Positions 9,518 to 17,157 of a stretch of 45,854 nt of DNA are shown here, piece after piece. The DNA comes from Pseudomonadota bacterium (GTDB lineage Bacteria; Pseudomonadota; Gammaproteobacteria; Competibacterales; Competibacteraceae), in the NCBI GenBank assembly GCA_018240295.1, contig JAFEGB010000335.1, positions 1 through 45,854 on the forward strand, given 5' to 3'. The notes under the pieces were generated by a model. That model ran no database searches. It worked only from the letters and a program-made list of their open reading frames with translations, and was not told the DNA's origin. Positions within the stretch are counted from its first letter, which is position 1, and the number at the start of each line of letters is the position of its first letter. The position numbers were made by a program, and so were the translations under genes.

Positions 9518-9549
9518 CGGCACCGGCGGTCCGCGAGCCGCCGGTGCCG
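9518..9549. terminator. Hairpin between convergent ACP and ExoD genes
   Basis: Perfect 12-bp arms (CGGCACCGGCGG with its complement) enclose an 8-nt loop. There is no T tract on either side, so it could work as a bidirectional stop with Rho or simply protect 3' ends. Confidence 0.5.
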
Positions 9550-9557
9550 CTGCGGCC

Positions 9558-10181
9558 TCAGGCCTGGCCGATCAGCAGCAGACCCTGCACGAGGCCGTAG
9601 CCGACCGTCAGCGCGATGCCGAGGCTGATCAGCCCGATCAGGCTGCCGGCGATCACCAGCACGCCGTCGCGTTCCAGCATGCCGAGCGCGATCAGCACGA
9701 TGCAGAGCGCCGGCGGAAAGTTGGCGAGCGGGATCGGCAGCGCCAGCACGATGGCCTGGACCGCACACCAGCCGCCGAGCAGCCGTTCGGCGCAGCGCCC
9801 GGTGCATTGCGTCAGTCGCGGCTGCAGCCAGCGTTCGATGCGGCGCAGCCACGGCAGCGTGCGTGCCAGCATCGAATCGAAGCTGCTGCGCGGGATCGAC
9901 TTCTTCAGCAGCCAGCCCGGCAGCCACGGCAGCGAGCGGCCGTACATCATCTGCGCGCAGAGCAGCAGCAGCGGCAGGCCGAACACCGTCGACGAGCCCG
10001 GCGGCAGCGGCACCAGGTTCGGCAGGGCAAACAGCAGCAGCAGCAGCCCGAACGAGCGCTTGCCGAGCAGCGCGACCAGCGTGCCGAGCGCGACGCGCTC
10101 GCCGCGCAGGTGTACGGCATAGCCTTCGAGCAGTTCGGAGGTGCGGACCCGGTCGGTGAAGACCCTGGCGAACGATGTCAT
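9558..10181 (-). CDS. ExoD-family exopolysaccharide-related membrane protein
   Basis: A 207-residue integral membrane protein with the ExoD family pattern: an N-terminal soluble helix (SELLEGYAVHLRGERVALGTLVALLGKRSF), then paired hydrophobic segments (LLLLLFALPNLVPLPPGSS, IVLALPIPLANFPPALCIV and a C-terminal pair ending in GLLLIGQA). ExoD was first linked to exopolysaccharide production and alkaline tolerance in rhizobia; its molecular function is not known. It stands alone, convergent with the ACP gene and divergent from the ANTAR regulator. Confidence 0.85.
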   Translation of the reverse strand: MTSFARVFTDRVRTSELLEGYAVHLRGERVALGTLVALLGKRSFGLLLLLFALPNLVPLPPGSSTVFGLPLLLLCAQMMYGRSLPWLPGWLLKKSIPRSSFDSMLARTLPWLRRIERWLQPRLTQCTGRCAERLLGGWCAVQAIVLALPIPLANFPPALCIVLIALGMLERDGVLVIAGSLIGLISLGIALTVGYGLVQGLLLIGQA

Positions 10182-10306
10182 GCGTCTGGTTCCCGGTGGC
10201 CGGAGGAATGCGCGATTCAGGACTGACCGCAGCCGGAGGCCGGCGTGCGGAAGCAGGGCGATCGGAGCGTGGCTGCGTGCATCGGCACGGCATTCGATCC
10301 GAAATC

Positions 10307-10336
10307 TTGTACCGTAATGGCATGACTAATGCATTA
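10307..10336 (+). promoter_or_regulatory. AT-rich promoter-like region with TAATGCATTA palindrome
   Basis: The gap upstream of the ANTAR gene drops in GC content. It contains TTGTAC (10307-10312) as a possible -35 and the 10-bp palindrome TAATGCATTA (10327-10336) where a -10 or operator would sit. No good consensus -10 is present, so this is only a likely control region. Confidence 0.35.
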
Positions 10337-10365
10337 ATTTTTCGGGACAGCCCTGGAGTTCTGCC

Positions 10366-10947
10366 ATGCAGTCGCTGCGCGTCATCCTCGTCGATCCCAG
10401 TTCCACCCGTTCCGCCATTCTGGAGCAGGCCCTGCGCGATGCCGGCCTGCAGGTGATCGGCCGCTTCGCCGAGTGCGACATGCTGGTCGACCGGATCTCC
10501 GAACTGCAGCCCGACATCGTGCTGGTCGACATCGAATCGCCGGACCGCGACACGCTGGAGAGCCTGCAGACGGTCGGGCGTGACAACCCGCGGCCGATCG
10601 TCGTGTTCGCCGAGGACGACTCCCCGGATGCCATCGCGGCCGCCGTGCGCGCCGGGGTCAGTGCCTACGTCGTCGACGGCCTGCAGCCGCACCGCGTGCG
10701 GCCGATCGTCGAGGTCGCGATCGCGCGCTTCCGGGAGTTCCAGGCGCTGCGCCGCGAACTCGAAGCCACGCGCAGCCAGCTCGCCGAGCGCAAGCTGATC
10801 GACAAGGCCAAGGGCCTGCTGATGGAACACCGCAACCAGACCGAGGCCGAAGCCTATGCGTCGCTGCGCAAGCTCGCGATGGACCGCAACCAGCGCATCG
10901 CCGAGGTCGCACGCAACGTCATCGATGTGTTCGAACTGCTGGGCTGA
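10366..10947 (+). CDS. NasT-like response regulator with ANTAR RNA-binding domain
   Basis: A 193-residue protein with an N-terminal receiver-like domain (Asp55 in VLVDIE, but only one acidic residue near Asp10, and AYVVDGL where receivers have Lys-Pro) and a C-terminal ANTAR domain (about 130-190, RKLIDKAKGLLMEHRNQTEAEAY in two pieces). ANTAR proteins bind paired hairpins in nascent RNA and prevent termination; NasT controls nitrate assimilation. The altered receiver is typical of NasT. No nitrate or nitrite reductase or NasS-like sensor is in the window, so its target is unknown. ATG 10366 follows CTGGAG by 9 bp. Confidence 0.9.
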   Translation: MQSLRVILVDPSSTRSAILEQALRDAGLQVIGRFAECDMLVDRISELQPDIVLVDIESPDRDTLESLQTVGRDNPRPIVVFAEDDSPDAIAAAVRAGVSAYVVDGLQPHRVRPIVEVAIARFREFQALRRELEATRSQLAERKLIDKAKGLLMEHRNQTEAEAYASLRKLAMDRNQRIAEVARNVIDVFELLG

Positions 10948-11166
10948 GCGGCTGCGCCCGGCACTGCGCGCATGGCGGCGCGGTGTCTCCACGGAATCTC
11001 CACGGATGACGGAAACAGGCGGGAAGCTTCAGGGATCGATCATGAAAAATCGTTTACCGGACTGATTTCCGGAAACTTCTGCATTTGGCCGGTCGTCGGC
11101 TGGCTATGTTGGCGGGGTGGGGGAAGAAGGGGGAATGCCACATTCTGCCTGTGGGAGACCTTCGCC

Positions 11167-11694
11167 ATGGCCGTCAGTCTGCGACTGCTTGAAACCGCCG
11201 ATGCGCCGCGCATCCAGCATCTCGTCTCCGATCCGCGCCTGGCCTCCTGGGCCAACCTGCCACGGCCGTATCCGGCCGATGGCGCCGAGCGCTTCCTGCA
11301 GCTCGCCGACTGCCAGCAGCGCCGTGGCACCGGCCGGCACTTCGCGATCGAGCGCTTCGGGCTGCTGGTCGGCGTGATCTCGGTCGGCTGCGGTACCGAT
11401 CCGGGGCTGGCGATGCTCGGCTACTGGATCGGGGTGCCGTGGCAGGGACTCGGCGTTGCCAGCCGTGCGCTCGATCAACTGCTGAATCTCGATCCGCTGG
11501 CCGGACCGGGGCTGCGCACCTGGGGATCGGTCTGTCTGGAGCGCAACCTCGCCAGTCGCCGCGTGCTCGAGAAGAACGGCTTCACCGCCGTCGCCGCCCG
11601 TCCCTACGAAGGCCCGTACCCGCACCGCTTCGCCGGCCAGACCTGCCTGACCTACCTGCGCATGCCGAACCCGAACGCGGTGCTGATCGCCTGA
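11167..11694 (+). CDS. GNAT family N-acetyltransferase (RimJ/RimL-like)
   Basis: A 175-residue single-domain GNAT enzyme of the RimJ/RimL subgroup, which usually acetylates N-terminal amino groups or small amines with acetyl-CoA. Visible elements are the N-terminal strand VSLRLLETADAPRIQHLVSD, the central YWIGVPWQGLGVASRAL region that holds the acetyl-CoA pyrophosphate loop, and the C-terminal NLASRRVLEKNGF motif diagnostic of the subgroup. I chose ATG 11167 since similarity starts there, although the frame is open further upstream. The substrate is unknown. It lies between the ANTAR gene and the hybrid kinase gene, 147 bp before the latter. Confidence 0.85.
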   Translation: MAVSLRLLETADAPRIQHLVSDPRLASWANLPRPYPADGAERFLQLADCQQRRGTGRHFAIERFGLLVGVISVGCGTDPGLAMLGYWIGVPWQGLGVASRALDQLLNLDPLAGPGLRTWGSVCLERNLASRRVLEKNGFTAVAARPYEGPYPHRFAGQTCLTYLRMPNPNAVLIA

Positions 11695-11841
11695 ACCGGC
11701 GGCGGCAGCCATGACCGGTCCCACCCGGGCCGGAACTGACCCGGATCATGGACAGGCAGGTCCGGATTGTCCGGAATCGGCAGGCATGCAGCGGCTGGTC
11801 AGGCCGGTGCTGCCCTTGCGCTGCCTACTGCCGGATTCTCG

Positions 11842-13854
11842 ATGGAACCGCCGCTGCCGCCACAGTCCGCCACCGTGCCGGCCGACGATGATCTGCCGCC
11901 GCTGCTGCTGCTCGTCGATGACGACGCCCTTGCCCGCCTGGCGCTCGAAGCCATGCTCGCCGGGGACGGCTACCGGCTGGAAACCGCCGCGGATGGCAGC
12001 GAGGCGCTGGTGCTCGCCGCGCGCCTGCTGCCGGATCTGATCCTGCTCGACGTGCTGATGCCGGGCATGGACGGCTACGAGGTCTGCCGGCGCCTGCGCG
12101 CCGATCCGGCGCTCGCCGAGGTGCCGGTGCTGATGCTGACCGCGCTCGACGATGCCGCCTCGCGCCTGCTCGGGCTCGACGCCGGTGCCGACGACTTCAT
12201 CGCCAAACCCGCCGACCGCGCCGAGCTGCGCGCGCGCGTGCGCTCGATCACGCGGCTGAACCGCTACCGCCGTGCCCGCGAGCGCGAGCGCCGGCTCGCC
12301 GAGAGCCAGCGTCAGCAGCTGCATTCGCTGGCGCTGCTGCAGTGCGTGATCGACAACTCGCCGGATGCCTTCCTCGCGCTCGACGAGAACGGCGAGATCG
12401 TCGAATGGAGCGCGCAGGCCGAGACCATGTTCGGCTGGTCGCGCGCCGAGGTGCTGGGGCTGGACCTGAACGATCTGATCGTGCCGTCGCACCTGCGCGT
12501 GCAGCAGCGCCGCCTGCACGAGGCGGTGCGCCAGACCGGCCGCTTCGACGGTTTCGGGCGGGTCGAGGAGCGCGTGTCCGTGCGGCGCGACGGCAGCGAG
12601 TTCCCCTGCGAGGTGCTGCTGACGGCGCTGCCGACCGATCGCGGCTGGCGGCTGGCCGGCTTCGTGCGCGACATCGGCGAGCGGCGCGATGCCGAGATCC
12701 GGCTGCGCCAGGCCGAGAAGCTCGAAGCCATCGGCCTGCTGACCGGCGGGCTCGCGCACGACTTCAACAACCTGCTGAACATGATCCTCGGCGGGCTCGA
12801 ACTGCTGGCCCCCCGGCTGCCGGCCGGGGATGCGCGGGCGCTGCGTCACCACGATCTGGCCCTGCGCGCTGCGCGTCGCGCCGCCGAGGTCACGCGGGCG
12901 CTGCTGCAGGTCGCGCGCCGCCAGCCGCTCGATGCGCGCGAGGTCGACGTGGCCGCGCACTGCATCGAGCTGCTGCCGCTGATCCGCCAGTCGGCCGGCT
13001 CGGGCGTGCGCATCGTGCTGCATGGCTTCGAACCCGCGCCGCAGCCGCCGCTGCGGGCCTGCGTCGATGCCGGCGGCCTCGGCAACGCATTGCTGAACCT
13101 CGTGATCAACGCCCGCGATGCGATGCCGGGCGGCGGCACGCTGACCCTGGAGGTGCAGCTGCAGACCCTGCCCGCCGGCGCCGTGCCCGAACTGGCGGCC
13201 GGCACCTGGATCGTGATCGCCGTCACCGATACCGGCTGCGGCATGTCGCCGGCGGTGCGGGCGCGGGCCTTCGATCCGTTCTTCACGACCAAGCACCGCG
13301 GCCAGGGCACCGGGCTCGGGCTGGCGATGGTGCTCGGTTACGCCCGCCAGTCCGGCGGCAATGTCACGCTCGCCGGCGCTGCGGGCGGCGGCACGACGGT
13401 CCGGCTGTATCTGCCGGCCGTGGCGCCGATGAGTCCGCGCCCGGAGGCAGCGCTGCCGGTGCCGGGGGTGGTCGCCCCGGCCGGCCAGGGCGAGCGCGTG
13501 CTGCTGGTCGATGATGAATCCGGCCTGCTCGAACTCGGGCGCGAATGGCTGGAGGCCGATGGCTACCGGGTCGATACCTGCAGCGATCCGCAGCAGGCCC
13601 TGGCACGGCTGCAGGCCGGCGGGCACGCGCTGCTCGTCACCGACGTGACGATGCCGGGTCCGCTCGATGGCTGCGCACTGGCCGCGCATGCCTGCCGGCA
13701 GCAGCCCGGGCTGCGGGTGCTGCTGATCTCGGGCTACGCCGATGACGACGCGCTGGCCGAGCTGTCGCGCTGGCCGCTGCTGCTCAAGCCGTTCACTGCG
13801 GTCGAACTGCTGCAGGCGGTGCGGCGCAGGCTGGATCAGCCCGGGGGCGGCTGA
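11842..13854 (+). CDS. Hybrid sensor histidine kinase (REC-PAS-HisKA-HATPase-REC)
   Basis: A 670-residue soluble kinase. Domains in order: receiver (about 20-135; Asp70 in LILLD, Lys122), linker coiled coil, PAS (165-280), histidine phosphotransfer domain with His306 in GGLAHDFNNLL, ATPase domain with DTGCGM (463-468) and GQGTGLGL (487-494), and a second receiver (552-665; Asp601, Lys649). There is no membrane segment, so the signal is cytoplasmic or comes through the first receiver. The next gene, 95 bp away, is a receiver-EAL protein that may take phosphate from it. ATG 11842 has a poor ribosome site; TTG 11767 in frame is an alternative. Confidence 0.93.
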   Translation: MEPPLPPQSATVPADDDLPPLLLLVDDDALARLALEAMLAGDGYRLETAADGSEALVLAARLLPDLILLDVLMPGMDGYEVCRRLRADPALAEVPVLMLTALDDAASRLLGLDAGADDFIAKPADRAELRARVRSITRLNRYRRARERERRLAESQRQQLHSLALLQCVIDNSPDAFLALDENGEIVEWSAQAETMFGWSRAEVLGLDLNDLIVPSHLRVQQRRLHEAVRQTGRFDGFGRVEERVSVRRDGSEFPCEVLLTALPTDRGWRLAGFVRDIGERRDAEIRLRQAEKLEAIGLLTGGLAHDFNNLLNMILGGLELLAPRLPAGDARALRHHDLALRAARRAAEVTRALLQVARRQPLDAREVDVAAHCIELLPLIRQSAGSGVRIVLHGFEPAPQPPLRACVDAGGLGNALLNLVINARDAMPGGGTLTLEVQLQTLPAGAVPELAAGTWIVIAVTDTGCGMSPAVRARAFDPFFTTKHRGQGTGLGLAMVLGYARQSGGNVTLAGAAGGGTTVRLYLPAVAPMSPRPEAALPVPGVVAPAGQGERVLLVDDESGLLELGREWLEADGYRVDTCSDPQQALARLQAGGHALLVTDVTMPGPLDGCALAAHACRQQPGLRVLLISGYADDDALAELSRWPLLLKPFTAVELLQAVRRRLDQPGGG

Positions 13855-13949
13855 GGCCGGGATTCGTGCATGAAGATTTCGTGACAGCCGCCGAACCCGC
13901 TCCGGGATACGGGGCGGGGAATCCCGATCGCCAACAGGATGGAAAACCG

Positions 13950-15152
13950 ATGAACCCTGACCACGCCCGCCGCCCGCGCCTGCTGGTCGTCGATGACGAA
14001 GCCGACAACCGCGAGTTCTTCGCCGAGACCGGCGATCTCGCCGGCTACGCGGTCGCAAGCCTCGGCGATGTCCGCGAGCTGGAATCCGCGCTGCAGCCGG
14101 CGCCGGACGTGATCCTGCTCGACCTGATCATGCCGCACCTCGACGGCATCGAGGTCATCCGCGAACTCGCACGTGCCGGCTGTCGCTCCAGGCTGATCCT
14201 GGTCAGCGGCTGCGAGCGCAGGGTGCTGCAGGCGGCGCTGCGGCTCGCGCAGGGGTTCGGACTCGATGTGCTCGGCGAACTGCAGAAGCCGGTGTCCGTC
14301 GCCGCGCTGACCGCGCTGCTGCTGCAGCCGGGCATGCCGCCGGCCCGGGTGCAGCCGCTGCAGCCGGTGACGCTGGACGAGCTGCACGCGGCGCTCGCCG
14401 AGAACCGCTTCACCGTGCACTACCAGCCGCAGGTGGCGCTGCACGACGGGCGCTGGTGCGGGGTCGAGGGACTGGTGCGCTGGTGCCACCCGCAGCACGG
14501 CCTGCTGCTGCCCGACAGCTTCGTGCCGCTCGTCGAACGGGGCGGACTCGGGCTGGAACTCACCCGCTGCGTGCTCGAATGCGCCCTCGCCGATCTTGCG
14601 CACCTGCACGGCCTGCTGCCGGGCGGCCGCCTGCCGGGACTGTCGGTCAACCTGCCGGGCGAGGCCTTGTTCGACGTGTCGCTGCCCGAGCAGCTGCTCG
14701 CGCTGGTCGATGCGGCGGCCTGGCAGCACGACGCGATCACCTTCGAGATCACCGAGACCTCGCTGGCCCGCGAGCCGGTCCGGGCCCTCGACATCCTGAC
14801 GCGCCTGCGGCTGAAGGGCGTGCAGCTGTCGATCGACGACTTCGGCACCGGTTACTCGTCGTTCGGGCAGCTGCATCACCTGCCGTTCTCGGAGCTGAAG
14901 ATCGATCTCGGCTTCGTGCGCGTCGCCGATCGCGATCCGGTGGCGCGGGCGATCGTGGAAAACTCGATCCGGCTCGGGCGCCAGCTCGGGCTGACCGTGG
15001 TCGCCGAAGGCGTCGAGAGCGCGACGCTGTGGCACTGGCTGCGCGAGCAGGGCTGCGATCTCGCGCAGGGCTACCTGGTCTCGCGGCCGATGCCGGCCGA
15101 GCAGCTGCCGGCCTGGTACGCGGCCTGGGGGGCACCGGCCTGTCCGGCCTGA
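13950..15152 (+). CDS. Response regulator with EAL c-di-GMP phosphodiesterase domain
   Basis: A 400-residue protein with a receiver (about 8-125; Asp58, Lys113) and an EAL domain (143-395). Catalytic features are mostly intact: the signature reads VEGLVRW (EGL instead of EAL), with Asn234, Glu266, EITET, the Asp296-Asp297 pair in IDDFGTGYSS, Lys317 in ELKID, Glu353 in AEGVE and Gln373 in QGY. It should break down c-di-GMP when controlled by phosphorylation, probably by the upstream hybrid kinase. ATG 13950 is preceded by an AGGA-like site; an earlier ATG at 13869 would add residues that are not part of the receiver. A terminator follows. Confidence 0.92.
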   Translation: MNPDHARRPRLLVVDDEADNREFFAETGDLAGYAVASLGDVRELESALQPAPDVILLDLIMPHLDGIEVIRELARAGCRSRLILVSGCERRVLQAALRLAQGFGLDVLGELQKPVSVAALTALLLQPGMPPARVQPLQPVTLDELHAALAENRFTVHYQPQVALHDGRWCGVEGLVRWCHPQHGLLLPDSFVPLVERGGLGLELTRCVLECALADLAHLHGLLPGGRLPGLSVNLPGEALFDVSLPEQLLALVDAAAWQHDAITFEITETSLAREPVRALDILTRLRLKGVQLSIDDFGTGYSSFGQLHHLPFSELKIDLGFVRVADRDPVARAIVENSIRLGRQLGLTVVAEGVESATLWHWLREQGCDLAQGYLVSRPMPAEQLPAWYAAWGAPACPA

Positions 15153-15168
15153 TCAGCGGCGGCGCAAC

Positions 15169-15212
15169 AAGCCGATTTTGTTGTTGTAAATACAAAACGG
15201 CTTTTCTTTCTT
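15169..15212 (+). terminator. Rho-independent terminator after the REC-EAL gene
   Basis: AAGCCG-A-TTTTGT (15169-15181) pairs with ACAAAA-CGGCTT (15192-15203) around a 10-nt loop, with one bulged A, and is followed by TTCTTTCTT. It sits 17 bp after the stop codon of the signalling operon. Confidence 0.75.
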
Positions 15213-15328
15213 GCAACAATGCCGTTGCCTGCTACAACAGGGACCGTCCGCATGCGTCGGCAAGAACGCGGACGGCCGAAGCCTCGCCGTGCGTCAGCCC
15301 CTGCACGTCCCGCGCTTCCTGCAATCTT

Positions 15329-15364
15329 GCATTTGTTGTGCATTCATCCGCATTTGCCCTGCAT
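15329..15364. repeat. Four GCAT repeats at helical spacing
   Basis: GCAT occurs at 15329, 15340, 15350 and 15361, that is at intervals of 11, 10 and 11 bp, each followed by T or C, so all copies face one side of the helix. This region, 15213-15531, has no gene and leads to the small protein gene at 15532. The repeat could be a binding site for an oligomeric regulator; nothing identifies the protein. Confidence 0.4.
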
Positions 15365-15531
15365 CTGCCGGATTGCTGCACGCGCAAGTCGGGAACAGGA
15401 TCGGCCGATATCCCCGTCAGCAGCGCCCGCCGGCTGGTCCGTCGCAGCGTCTGCATGCCGGTTCATGGCGGCCGAACGAGCGCCACCGGCCGGTGTCCGT
15501 TCTTATGCAGTGACCCCTGGAGGCTTGCACG

Positions 15532-15768
15532 ATGGATGCTCAGCCGATGTTCCCCGCCGACATGCCCGATGCGGTCTGCGCCTGTTCCCGCCCGTTCCTG
15601 CAGGGGCACGCCAGCGCTGCCGAGCCGGTGTTCCCGGTCGATCGCGACCTCGAACACCTGTACGTGCAGGCCGCGCATCGCGCCCGCCTGCTCGGTCAGG
15701 CGCAGTTCGAGGCGATCGCGCGTCATGCGCATCCCGATCCGCTGCGCAGCCACCGGCATGCGGACTGA
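15532..15768 (+). CDS. Small hypothetical protein (78 aa)
   Basis: I do not recognise this protein. It has 78 residues, two Cys in a CAC cluster near residue 17 and a His/Arg-rich C-terminus ending in RSHRHAD; no membrane segment or signal sequence is seen. The case for it being real is the GGAGG site (15519-15523) 8 bp before ATG and its place after a terminator in a gap with its own possible control repeats. It ends 29 bp before the stop of a convergent gene. Confidence 0.55.
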   Translation: MDAQPMFPADMPDAVCACSRPFLQGHASAAEPVFPVDRDLEHLYVQAAHRARLLGQAQFEAIARHAHPDPLRSHRHAD

Positions 15769-15797
15769 GCCGGCTGCCGGCAGCGGGGCGCGGGGCG

Positions 15798-16376
15798 TCA
15801 GTCCGCGGGCAGGCAGCGGCCGGTCCGCAGCCAGTGGTTCAGCCGTCGCTCCCAGTCGCGCATGAACGCCAGGTAGTGCTCCGCGGTATAGGCCGCGACC
15901 GCAGCATCGCCGGCAACGCTGCCGAGGCTGGTCAGCCGGTAGCGGACCGTCGCGAGACAGGCCGAATCGCCGTCGGCCTGCAGCCAGATCTCCAGCCGGC
16001 AGGCCGTGTGCTCCGGCACGAAGCGCACCATCTCCACGTAACCCTGCAGCGCATCGTGGCGGGTCACGTACCACAGCGCGCTGCCCCCGGCCGGGGCCGG
16101 TGTCGCGAACACGCAGTCGGGCTCGGCGAGGCCCGAGGCACTGATCACGTACTGCGGACGCCAGTCCGCGATCCAGTCCGTCTCCCGTACCGGACAGAGC
16201 AGCGGCAGCACCTGCGCCGGTGTGGCGCAGAGCCGCTGCACGTAGCTGTGCTCGGCGCGCACCGGCGCGCGCAGGGGTACGGCATAGCCGGCCCGGCCGC
16301 TCCAGAGCGGGTCGAGTTCGTGCGCCAGGCACGGCGGCGAGGCGCAGTCGGGGGTGTCGGGGCGCGGTTCGGTCAT
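15798..16376 (-). CDS. SRPBCC-like protein, partner of DGC protein
   Basis: A 192-residue protein whose second half (GYVEMVRFVPEHTACRLEIW, then LATVRYRLTSLG and the long helix AAYTAEHYLAFMRDWERRL) resembles the strand-and-helix layout of SRPBCC ligand-binding folds. The family call is tentative. It starts 28 bp after the DGC gene on the same strand, so the two almost certainly form an operon and would share the FNR-like control. I chose ATG 16376 because the upstream open frame overlaps the DGC gene and shows no similarity. Confidence 0.7.
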   Translation of the reverse strand: MTEPRPDTPDCASPPCLAHELDPLWSGRAGYAVPLRAPVRAEHSYVQRLCATPAQVLPLLCPVRETDWIADWRPQYVISASGLAEPDCVFATPAPAGGSALWYVTRHDALQGYVEMVRFVPEHTACRLEIWLQADGDSACLATVRYRLTSLGSVAGDAAVAAYTAEHYLAFMRDWERRLNHWLRTGRCLPAD

Positions 16377-16404
16377 GGGCAGGCACCTGGCTGGCACGGC
16401 CGGT

Positions 16405-16785
16405 TCAGGCTGCGGTGGCAGCCTGCGGCAGGCCGGCAATGACGATTTCGAGCACGCGTGCGGCGTCGGCGGCATCGAAGTCTGCACCGTGGCGCTTGCG
16501 CACGCCGTGATCGGACAGCAGATGATAGGTGCCGGCGCTGACGCCGGCCCGGGCGAGGCAATGGCGCACGCAGGCGAGCGCGCAGCCATCGAGCGCGATG
16601 ACCGGTCGCGTGCCCTGCGCGACGCGCACCAGCGCCGGCACGCCGCCGCCGACTCCGGCGATGCACGACATCTCGGCGAGCCCGCGGCGATCGAGCGTCA
16701 GCGCGACGTGGTTGGCGAGTTGCGCAGCACTCGAACAGCCCGAGCAGCTGTAGACCAGGGGCAGGGTGCGGTCGGTACGGGACAT
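16405..16785 (-). CDS. DGC-domain putative zinc-binding protein
   Basis: A 126-residue protein of the DGC family, named for the Asp-Gly-Cys motif found here at 66-68 in ALDGCALACVRHC. Six cysteines (14, 17, 41, 68, 72, 76) suggest a bound metal, thought to be zinc. The first pair lies in VYSCSGCSSAAQLAN, the family N-terminal signature. The function of the family is not known. A GAGGAG site precedes ATG 16785, and an FNR-like box lies about 70 bp upstream, so expression at low oxygen is likely. It leads a two-gene operon with an SRPBCC-like protein. Confidence 0.88.
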   Translation of the reverse strand: MSRTDRTLPLVYSCSGCSSAAQLANHVALTLDRRGLAEMSCIAGVGGGVPALVRVAQGTRPVIALDGCALACVRHCLARAGVSAGTYHLLSDHGVRKRHGADFDAADAARVLEIVIAGLPQAATAA

Positions 16786-16847
16786 CGGTAACTCCTCATC
16801 GTGATGTGAAATATCCGCAAGGCTATTTTTTGCATCGCGTCCCGCCC

Positions 16848-16861
16848 TTGAGATGCATCAA
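16848..16861 (-). promoter_or_regulatory. FNR/ANR-like box upstream of the DGC gene
   Basis: TTGAGATGCATCAA matches TTGAT-N4-ATCAA at nine of ten positions. It is centred about 70 bp before the DGC start codon; an AT-rich stretch (16808-16830) between them offers weak -10 candidates. It could also act on the divergent kinase gene, whose start is about 300 bp away. Confidence 0.55.
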
Positions 16862-16954
16862 GCCGGCACCGCTGCCTGTCCGCCCCCGGCACCCGCTTCA
16901 CCGGCCGGATGCGTCCGGCCGGCCGCGGACGGGACGGTCAATCGTCACAAGTTG

Positions 16955-16976
16955 CGGGAATCCGGCCGGATTCCCG
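16955..16976. repeat. 22-bp perfect palindrome upstream of the Cache kinase gene
   Basis: CGGGAATCCGG is followed directly by its exact complement, giving a perfect dyad with no spacer. It is the most symmetric element in the 372-bp gap between the DGC and kinase genes and lies about 180 bp before the kinase start. It may be an operator; no T tract follows, so a terminator is unlikely. Apart from this and the FNR-like box I see nothing else in the gap. Confidence 0.45.
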
Positions 16977-17157
16977 GGGTTCGCCTTGTCCGTCGTCCGG
17001 TCACGTGGCACCTTCCCGCGCCTGAAATACCGGCCGGTCCGCAGCCGGCGCTGCCGGCAGCGGCAGCGCGGCCCCAGGCCGGAGGAACCATCCGGCGCTG
17101 CGCACCAGGCGCAGCGCCGGATTCATACCCGCACGGGCAGGACGGGCTGTACCGACC

